Origin: Merdiplasma sp964643295
Lineage (GTDB): Bacteria; Bacillota; Clostridia; Lachnospirales; Lachnospiraceae
Length of the DNA stretch: 12,743 nt
Direction of reading: 5' to 3'
NCBI GenBank assembly: GCA_964643295.1
Contig: CAZXSN010000078.1
Location: forward strand, 1-12,743
The position numbers and the translations under genes are program-made. The notes beneath the pieces are model-generated. The model saw nothing but the letters and a program-made list of their open reading frames with translations, made no database searches and was not told where the DNA came from. This document shows positions 8,104 through 12,743 of this stretch, one piece after another. Position 1 is the first letter of the stretch; each line of letters opens with the position of its first letter.

Positions 8104-8187
8104 TTGTGAGCAGGGTATCCCTCATTCGCTATTTAAAGAAACATCAATCCAACATACTTTGAGATGACAGGAGCGGGGAGAGGGTTT

Positions 8188-8394
8188 ATGAAACGGCATA
8201 TTTTACTGGAAAAAGCATAGGTGTATGACGATGTGGACCGTGATTTAACTCCTCAAGGCTGTACATACGACAGGAAAAATGGATTCTGGAGGATAGACGA
8301 AACCGGAGAAGTGATGATGCTGAGCGATTATGCCAGAAAACCGATGACTAAGAAATGTGATATAGAAACTGGCGGGGATCAGAAGGGTGAATAA
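8188..8394 (+). pseudogene. Small ATP-grasp-associated peptide gene interrupted by in-frame TAG
   Basis: From ATG at 8188, preceded by a GGGGAGAGGG ribosome site (8175-8184), the frame reads MKRHILLEKA, then TAG (8218-8220). It continues without interruption for 57 more codons to TAA at 8392-8394. The downstream part starts VYDDVDRDLTPQGCTYDRKN, has GFWRIDETGEVMMLSDYARK in the middle, and ends PMTKKCDIETGGDQKGE. The continuity and the strong ribosome site show that this was one gene of about 68 codons. The stop probably came from a CAG-to-TAG transition. It sits directly before the ATP-grasp gene and overlaps it, as precursor or accessory peptide genes often do. The Thr/Lys/Asp/Glu-rich C-terminus would suit a graspetide core (ester and amide crosslinks), but I cannot confirm the family. 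GTG follows TAG immediately, so restart of a 57-residue product is conceivable though the nearby GGAAAA site is weak. Confidence 0.6.
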
Positions 8395-9338
8395 AATAGA
8401 CTATTTAATTGTATCTTCCTCGATTGACTTTTCCACCGATTTAGTATGTTTCCATCTGATGGAAGACGGCAAAAAGTTTTTTCGGGCTGAACCGCGATGA
8501 GTTCTCAAAGCACAAACTCAACATCGATCTTTCAAACAGGTCAATGACAATCTCTATAAATGACGACGAATACATGTCGGAGTTGGAAAATCTGAAAGGC
8601 ATCTTTTTCAGAGCTCCTGTCTTTCTAAGAATTCAGTCAGGGAAACCACTGTCCGTTCAGGAGCAGCTCGCGAAAGAGCAGTGGAGTTCCTTCTTAAGAA
8701 ACTTAATAATCTTCAGGAAGGCAGTCTGGATCAACTATCCTGTAAGTACATATCGGGCGGAAAATAAACTGTTTCAGTTATGCTGCGCGAAAGAAGCAGG
8801 ACTTTCTATTCCGCGCACAAATGTTTCTAACTGCGCCAGTTTTCCTTTAGATCCTGAAAAGGAATACATCGTGAAGTCACTGGATACTGCCCTGTTTTAC
8901 GATGTGGAAAATGGCAAAGAAATGTTCATCTACTCCAACGTGGTATCCGGTTTGGATCTGCAGGAATACGATTTATCATCCGCCCCTGTTTTCATCCAGG
9001 AATTTCTAAATCCCAAAGTAGACTGCAGAGTAACCTATGTGCAGGGGAAACTGTTTCCTGTAAAGATCCTTAAGGATGGTCATGGGATCCGCGGTGATTG
9101 GCGTACGAAAAAAGAGGATCTGGAATACACCCCGTTTCAGCTGCCTGCTCACGTCGAAGATTCATTATGAACGCTTATGAGAAATCTAGATCTGAATTTT
9201 GGCGGAATTGATTTAGTGTTCGCAGACGGACAGTATTACTTTATCGAAGTAAATCCCACGGGAGAGTGGGGATGGTTAGAGGCCAAAACGGGTATAGGTA
9301 TCAGTAAGGCTATTGAACTGGCATTGACAGGAGAATGA
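8387..9338 (+). pseudogene. ATP-grasp peptide maturase (MvdC/MvdD graspetide-ligase-like), frameshifted and nonsense-mutated
   Basis: Read with corrections, this is a roughly 313-residue ATP-grasp ligase, the normal length for microviridin/graspetide maturases. These enzymes form lactone or lactam crosslinks in a precursor peptide. The N-terminus reads IDYLIVSSSIDFSTDLVCFH. After the six-T run at 8477-8482 the frame shifts by one base (KFF then GLNRDEFSKHKLNIDLSNRS) and continues as the intact 208-codon part 8544-9170. That part includes FFRAPVFLR, STYRAENKLFQL, and the ATP-grasp segment DCRVTYVQGKLFPVKIL. An in-frame TGA at 9168-9170 then precedes MRNLDLNFGGIDLVFADGQ and YYFIEVNPTGEWGW, which carries the metal-binding Glu/Asn. 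The final stop is TGA at 9336-9338. The start is doubtful: ATA (8396) sits where an ATG is expected behind AAGGGTG, or GTG (8387) is used, overlapping the peptide gene. Probably inactive; sequencing error is the main alternative. Confidence 0.75.
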
Positions 9339-9718
9339 ACATGCTGGAAAGGGGTCATATTCTATGTTCGTACTAGTGCCTTCAGTTGTGCCTTAGTATA
9401 CGTATCTCATTAGCTTAATTTTATAGTGTTCTATTTGTCTGACTTCATTCAGGTTATATCTTGCCTATTCCATAACATAATCCCTCTCGGAAAAATCTTT
9501 CCATTTTAAGCTCATCGTTCCTGCCCTGTGTATCAGCTCGAGGATATTTGCCGATTTCTCCCTCCGAATCGTTCTTTCTGCATTCCTTCTGTCTCTTCAT
9601 CTTTCCCCGGCAAACAAAATATCCCTCTTAATCACCTTGGAAATCTCCCTGACATCCGCATCCTGGGAGACCAAAGCGATCACACCCAGAAAACAAATCT
9701 TCCATTCCCATCCCGGCC

Positions 9719-9767
9719 TTTCTTCTTCCCCAGTCAGTTGTCATTCTTCAGTCTTTCTTCTTCCCCA
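9719..9767. repeat. 14-bp direct repeat TTTCTTCTTCCCCA
   Basis: The same 14 bases occur at 9719-9732 and 9754-9767, a 35-nt period, inside the pyrimidine-rich stretch. Low complexity makes this only modestly informative; it may reflect local duplication or slippage. Confidence 0.5.
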
Positions 9768-10057
9768 TCCCACCTGCGGGCTAAATCTGCTGCGTCATTC
9801 CTTGCCACAGCTGAGTATCTTCCTATCGTCCTTATCTTTTAGGGACCCACCCATTGGGTGCTTTCCTCATCCCGTCGCTTCCTTTCATCAGAAAAACGAT
9901 CCGCATCCCCTTAAGGATGACACCTTCTCCGAACGATAAGGCTCCCTTCCCCGGATCGGGCGGCCACCAACGCCGGAGGGGTGGCTCCGAGGCACCGAAC
10001 TATTCACCAACCTCTAAACTTTTCTCCCCCTTCTTATGATTCACGCCACGCCAAACA

Positions 10058-10075
10058 CTGCACCGGCAAAACCAG
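10058..10075. repeat. 18-nt motif CTGCACCGGCAAAACCAG, copy 2 of 2
   Basis: Differs from 4299-4316 at one base, with further partial identity just upstream (GCnAAA). It lies shortly before TGGACA (10085-10090), a possible -35 whose -10 is weak (TTCAAA, 10107-10112), in the region feeding the three-gene small operon. Confidence 0.4.
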
Positions 10076-10190
10076 AAGCGATCGTGGACATGTTAAACTG
10101 AACCTGTTCAAAAGGAAGGAGGGAGAGAAGCGGACAATCAAAGAAGAGTCGAAACGAAACTGACAGGGATCTTAAGGAGGAGCTAAGAGT

Positions 10191-10406
10191 ATGGTAAAGA
10201 TTGGAATCCTGAAAAAGGGTGACCGGGTTTTGAACGTGACCCCGGAGTTTATCGCGGTGCAGAGGGCAAAGGGAGAAGTGGATCTGGTCCCGTTGATCCA
10301 GGATGAGATGGGACTTCGAGTCGATACGGAACGCATCGTAACGATCGGATACGGAAACAATACCGTCCAGGCGGCCAAAGAGGATGTCGTCGTGACGACG
10401 TTTTAG
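10191..10406 (+). CDS. Small conserved-looking protein of unknown function (71 aa)
   Basis: I do not recognise the family. It starts after a strong AAGGAGGAG ribosome site (10174-10182) and reads MVKIGILKKGDRVLNVTPEF, then a mixed beta-rich sequence with DLVPLIQDEMGLRVDTERI and the end TIGYGNNTVQ...VVVTTF. There is no signal peptide or membrane helix, so it is probably a compact cytosolic beta protein. It is first in a run of three closely spaced genes: 11 nt separate it from the next, which has its own good ribosome site. Good initiation signals and operon packing argue that it is real; function is open. Confidence 0.75.
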   Translation: MVKIGILKKGDRVLNVTPEFIAVQRAKGEVDLVPLIQDEMGLRVDTERIVTIGYGNNTVQAAKEDVVVTTF

Positions 10407-10417
10407 GGGGAGGATCT

Positions 10418-10618
10418 ATGGCAGGAGAGAAAAACAGGGCAATCGTTGCCGTACTTACCAATTTGACCGAAACCCAGGCCGCGGAAATTTCGAAGGATCT
10501 CATGAAATCGAAACAAAAACACGCGGAGCATGGCAGAGGGATCATCTCTGTCACCCAGGAATCGAATGTCAAAAAAATCCTGCGTAAGGGAACCAAAGAA
10601 ATCGAGGAGGATAAATGA
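10418..10618 (+). CDS. Small basic protein of unknown function (66 aa)
   Basis: Not recognised. Preceded by GGGGGAGGA (10406-10414) at a suitable distance. It reads MAGEKNRAIVAVLTNLTETQ, followed by a Lys-rich helix (EISKDLMKSKQKHAEHGRG) and a strand-helix end (IISVTQESNVKKILRKG). The pattern, a hydrophobic strand, a helix, a GRG turn and another strand, suggests a small alpha/beta fold. Its stop overlaps the start of the HNH gene by ATGA, so the two are probably translationally coupled and may act together. Confidence 0.75.
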   Translation: MAGEKNRAIVAVLTNLTETQAAEISKDLMKSKQKHAEHGRGIISVTQESNVKKILRKGTKEIEEDK

Positions 10619-10833
10619 TGGGAAAGAGATCGGCTGCTGATTTAAAAGCGCAAAGAGAGGGCAAGGAAAGGGATGGCTGCTGCCAGGTGTGCGGCAGTGA
10701 AGACCATCTGGAGGCCCACCACATCCTGGACTGCCAGTATGACGGCGCGGATGACGTGGACAACATCATCACGCTCTGCCACGAGCACCACCGGATGGTC
10801 CATGAGGGCAAGATCGATCTGATCAAATTTTAG
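10615..10833 (+). CDS. Small HNH-type endonuclease-like protein (72 aa)
   Basis: A short stand-alone HNH domain. The zinc ligands are visible as C22/C23-x2-C26 (CQVCG), then H35-H36 (AHHIL), Asn50 (DVDNIITLC), Cys55 and the HEHHRMVH segment (56-63). This matches the C-x2-C...HH...N...H...H layout of HNH nucleases. Only about 20 Lys/Arg-rich residues precede the domain, which may bind nucleic acid. ATGATG at 10615 gives two possible starts (10615 or 10618); AGGAGG at 10605-10610 serves either. The start overlaps the upstream gene. Stand-alone HNH proteins often belong to phage or mobile elements, but nothing else here shows one. DNA cutting is a family property, not shown here. Confidence 0.85.
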   Translation: MMGKRSAADLKAQREGKERDGCCQVCGSEDHLEAHHILDCQYDGADDVDNIITLCHEHHRMVHEGKIDLIKF

Positions 10834-10855
10834 GGCGGAGACCGCCAGATTTTGG
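10834..10855 (+). terminator. Weak hairpin after the small-gene operon
   Basis: GGCGG (10834-10838), AGA, CCGCC (10842-10846) form a perfect 5-bp stem with a 3-nt loop right at the HNH stop codon, followed by AGATTTTGG. The T-tract is short and broken, so termination would be inefficient; read-through into the next gene is possible. Confidence 0.35.
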
Positions 10856-10875
10856 GGAAAGTGGAAAACAAATGT

Positions 10876-10911
10876 TTGTAATAACCGTAGAAATCCATAT
10901 GTTAAGCATAT
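10876..10911 (+). promoter_or_regulatory. Possible promoter with overlapping inverted repeat
   Basis: TTGTAA (10876-10881) and TATGTT (10898-10903) are separated by 16 nt and each match 4/6 of the sigma-A consensus. The perfect 5-bp inverted repeat ATATG-TTAAG-CATAT (10897-10911) overlaps the -10 and could be an operator. The secreted-protein gene begins 41 nt later. Confidence 0.3.
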
Positions 10912-10951
10912 TCGCCCGTCAGGGGAAACATAAATCAACAGGAGGAGAGTT

Positions 10952-11974
10952 ATGAAAAAGAAACTTGGAACCATCTTCGCGGCAATAGCAGCTGTATGTA
11001 TGCTCGGGCTGTCGGCCGGGGCAGAAGAGGAAAGCGAAGTCATCTGTCCGGAATGCGGAAGCGTGGTCACCGGAAGATTCTGCAGCAACTGCGGCGCGGA
11101 GATTGAGAGCGCTGAATGGACCTGCCCGGAATGCGGGACAGTCAACACCGGTAACTTCTGCAGCAACTGCGGGACTGCCAGAGAAACCGAAGAAACCACT
11201 CCGGAAACGGATCCGCCTACGATCGACGGCGATGATATTTCCGCTTTCCTGGAACACACCCTGCAGTCCATCTTCCCGTCTCCGGACCGCTACACCTATT
11301 ATGTACAGGACTATGTAGGGAAGAACCTGGCCTCTTTCGGATATACGTCTCTGGGCGGCGACCGGATGGAAGCTTATGGGGCAGCGTATGTAAGACTGGT
11401 ATTTCTCGCCGAGGACGGAACCTACGTGGATATCGAGAACGAGGATGCCCTGAAAGAATATGTCGTCGTGGACCAGGTGCCGGAAGCAAACACGGAAATC
11501 AAGCTCACTTACGAAAAGGACGAGGACGGCGAGGAGTATGAAAACCTGGTTGATTTCCAGAGTATCGAGGAGATTGACCTTAAGGTGGCAAGGGTAGACA
11601 GAAAGCTTTACCGAGATGCTTTGGACATTGAGCTTGTGGAAACCTCCCCGGCAGCGGATAAGTATACCTACTACGTGCGCAACTATGTCGGCAAAAACCT
11701 GGCGAGCATTGGCTATACTTCCCTGGGAGGAGACCGCATGGATCACTATGGCGACGGATATCTGCATCTGAACCTGGTGACCAATGACGGATCCTACATC
11801 GATGTCGAGGATACCGCTCAGTTAGCCCAGTATGTGGTGACCGCGCAGGATATCGCGCCGGATACGGAAATCAAATATACCTACTCCACCGATTCCGAGG
11901 GAAATGAATACAGCAACTTAATCGACACCCAGTCGATCGAGAACATCACCCTGTCACTTAAGCGTCTGGAGTGA
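10952..11974 (+). CDS. Predicted secreted protein: two zinc ribbons and two copies of a ~100-residue domain
   Basis: Starts after AGGAGGAGAG (10940-10949) with a classical signal peptide: MKKK, a hydrophobic core to about residue 21, then SAGA, probable cleavage after Ala24. Mature residues 32-47 and 58-73 are two zinc ribbons of the form CPECG...FCSNCG (Cys 32/35/44/47 and 58/61/70/73), joined by acidic linkers. A Thr/Pro/Glu-rich spacer (76-92) follows. Two homologous domains come next: about 112-213 and 237-338. Both contain YTYYV, YVGKNLAS, GYTSLGGDRM, a DGxYxD segment, and NLxDxQSIExI at the end. The domains bring to mind PASTA-like ligand-binding units, but I cannot assign a family. No anchor is visible after the signal peptide. 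It ends with its own terminator. Zinc ribbons are usually intracellular, so an exported pair is odd. Length 340 residues. Confidence 0.82.
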   Translation: MKKKLGTIFAAIAAVCMLGLSAGAEEESEVICPECGSVVTGRFCSNCGAEIESAEWTCPECGTVNTGNFCSNCGTARETEETTPETDPPTIDGDDISAFLEHTLQSIFPSPDRYTYYVQDYVGKNLASFGYTSLGGDRMEAYGAAYVRLVFLAEDGTYVDIENEDALKEYVVVDQVPEANTEIKLTYEKDEDGEEYENLVDFQSIEEIDLKVARVDRKLYRDALDIELVETSPAADKYTYYVRNYVGKNLASIGYTSLGGDRMDHYGDGYLHLNLVTNDGSYIDVEDTAQLAQYVVTAQDIAPDTEIKYTYSTDSEGNEYSNLIDTQSIENITLSLKRLE

Positions 11975-12416
11975 CGCTCATCTCATTCGTAAGGACAGGA
12001 TTACGCTTGAAAAAGGGGAATTTCTGCTTAAAAGGCCAGTCCTGAAAGCAGCCTCCTTTCGAGTGGATCCTTCCCTTTAAGTTAAACGAATCCATTCCTG
12101 ACTCCGGGACTAAAAATCCCGGAGTTCTTTTAGATTCCGCTTCCGTTTCCATCCAGGAGAAAATCTGACACAGCTGAAGACCTTCACCTTCCGCGAGAAG
12201 AAGTCTGCCAAGTGTCCCCGGATATGCAAAAAAGCTCCTCCCGCATACAAACACGTAAAAGCAGATCTTCGTCTTATGGACAGCTGTACGATGCCCTCCT
12301 ATTCATCCCCATCCGGAAGGCGAAACAGGACATCCCAAACCAAAGCGAACAGCCAGCTAATCTTCCGGAGGCGGTCTTTGAAGCAGCGGCATGGATGGGG
12401 GGAAAGTGAAAAAAAG
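11975..12416. other. Gene-poor stretch containing a terminator
   Basis: After the secreted-protein gene I see no supported coding region here. Open frames at 12212-12409 and on the other strand lack ribosome sites and recognisable sequence. The only clear element is the hairpin at 12101-12130. Confidence 0.5.
12101..12130 (+). terminator. Intrinsic terminator downstream of the secreted-protein gene
   Basis: ACTCCGGGA (12101-12109) pairs perfectly with TCCCGGAGT (12117-12125) around a 7-nt loop (CTAAAAA), followed by TCTTTTAG. It lies about 125 nt after the stop codon. Confidence 0.75.
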
Positions 12417-12446
12417 TTGGCATTGGGAGCGAAGCTGTGTTATAAT
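12417..12446 (+). promoter_or_regulatory. Strong sigma-A-type promoter
   Basis: TTGGCA (12417-12422), an 18-nt spacer and perfect TATAAT (12441-12446). A start near 12453 gives a leader of about 124 nt before the ATG at 12577. It is the best promoter in the window. Confidence 0.8.
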
Positions 12447-12463
12447 AGGAAAGGCTTAGGAAT

Positions 12464-12508
12464 CTGCTGGCTGTCTGGGGCCGCAGATACCGGCACAGAC
12501 AGATGCAG
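12464..12508 (+). promoter_or_regulatory. Structured leader hairpin
   Basis: CTGTCTG (12471-12477) pairs exactly with CAGACAG (12496-12502). Inside, GCCG (12480-12483) faces CGGC (12491-12494), and outside, CTGC (12464-12467) faces GCAG (12505-12508), giving a long interrupted stem in the 5' leader. A T5 run follows 7 nt later (12515-12519). Attenuator or regulatory leader is inference. Confidence 0.5.
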
Positions 12509-12576
12509 TCGGCGATTTTTAGGGATCCATAGATTTTAGGAAGGCGCAAAAACAGCTGTCCCCAGGAAGCTGTGAC

Positions 12577-12743
12577 ATGAAACTTGGCGAAGCACAGGAA
12601 CAGTTAAAATATACAGCACGGGATGATCTGATCAGGATTCCATCTACCAGGATCTCTTCGACGAATATGAAGATAAGCAGCAGGAGGAGAAGATCCTCTC
12701 GCTCTATAAAAAGGCCTGTGCAATCGGTGAGAGTCTCGATAGG
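12577..12743 (+). CDS. 5' part of an unknown gene, apparently frameshifted, cut by the window end
   Basis: Start ATG at 12577 follows AGGAAG (12564-12569) at good spacing and reads MKLGEAQEQLKYTARDDL. In the same frame it then becomes Arg/Ser-rich, whereas a frame shifted by one base gives a much more protein-like acidic helical sequence: DQDSIYQDLFDEYEDKQQEE, then KILSLYKKACAIGESLDR to the window edge. The switch is near 12628-12632. The simplest reading is that one base is missing there, through a real mutation or a sequencing error. Family not recognised. The gene continues beyond 12743. Confidence 0.5.
   Translation, partial: MKLGEAQEQLKYTARDDLIRIPSTRISSTNMKISSRRRRSSRSIKRPVQSVRVSI

Larger units (their letters stand above)
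9339..10190. other. Pyrimidine-rich gene-poor region
   Basis: About 850 nt with no supported gene. From about 9370 to 9900 the + strand is strongly C/T-rich, unlike the purine-rich + strand of the neighbouring genes. This could mean decayed minus-strand coding sequence. On the minus strand there is a 48-codon frame (start 9600, stop 9454) and an overlapping open stretch ending near 9599, neither recognisable. + strand frames here (for example 9528-9842) are Ser/Pro/Leu-rich, as expected from biased composition rather than a gene. Small hairpins occur: CACCC-ATT-GGGTG (9848-9860) and GCCACC/GGTGGC (9963-9985). No known RNA family was recognised. Confidence 0.5.

Noticed and set aside
8471..8476. 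A-AAA-AAG as a programmed -1 frameshift site in the ATP-grasp gene
   Set aside because: The downstream frame requires a +1 shift, and the gene has other inactivating lesions.
8218..9170. Stop codon reassignment (TAG or TGA read as sense) to explain the interrupted genes
   Set aside because: TAG ends the small genes at 10406 and 10833, and TGA ends the genes at 1822, 10618 and 11974 in the same window.
9719..9767. 14-bp direct repeat as the start of a CRISPR array
   Set aside because: Only two short low-complexity copies, with no regular spacers and no cas genes.
9528..9842. 104-codon + strand frame in the C/T-rich region
   Set aside because: Ser/Pro/Leu/Phe-rich composition is what pyrimidine bias produces; no ribosome site and no motifs.
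9945..9990. GC-rich hairpins that might be a structured RNA or terminator
   Set aside because: No T-run follows, and I could not match the sequence to RNase P, SRP RNA, tmRNA, 6S RNA or a riboswitch consensus.
10642..11767. Minus-strand open frames opposite the HNH and secreted-protein genes (up to 282 codons)
   Set aside because: Both + strand genes have strong ribosome sites, recognisable motifs and a signal peptide; the minus frames look like codon-bias shadows.

Overview
The window looks like a chromosomal segment of a low-to-mid GC Bacillota bacterium, most plausibly a gut or rumen Clostridia/Lachnospiraceae relative. This is inference from strong AGGAGG-type ribosome binding sites, protein style and sigma-A-like promoters. 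No rRNA, tRNA, CRISPR array or insertion sequence is recognisable, and every gene I can support lies on the + strand.

Layout. (1) 1-2943: two genes of an ABC importer, a fused double permease and its ATPase, of the Fe3+/phosphonate/spermidine-like class, ending in a clear intrinsic terminator. Short inverted repeats sharing CTGTAA...TTACAG lie on both sides of the operon. (2) 3025-7710: a two-gene signalling module. It has a 416-residue helical protein of unrecognised function and a 1112-residue protein fusing a Ser/Thr kinase-like domain, a STAND/NB-ARC-type NTPase and a helical TPR-like tail. Conflict or stress signalling is a reasonable hypothesis. (3) 7711-9338: a decayed ATP-grasp (graspetide/microviridin-like) locus. 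A small 67-residue reading frame is interrupted by TAG. It is followed, overlapping, by an MvdC/MvdD-like ATP-grasp gene with a doubtful start codon, a one-base frameshift and an in-frame TGA just before the metal-binding EVNPTGEW segment. (4) 9339-10190: a pyrimidine-rich gene-poor stretch. (5) 10191-10833: three tightly packed small genes, two unrecognised and one HNH-type. (6) 10952-11974: a predicted secreted protein with two zinc ribbons and two copies of a roughly 100-residue domain, followed by a terminator. (7) 11975-12743: a gene-poor stretch, a very good promoter, a structured leader, and the start of an unknown gene that seems frameshifted and runs off the window.

The most interesting items are the kinase-STAND fusion with its partner, and the ATP-grasp locus. 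In the latter several independent lesions are all visible at base level, and the small reading frame upstream is conserved enough in style to suggest it was once a dedicated substrate or accessory peptide. All functional calls come from reading motifs; no homology search was run.
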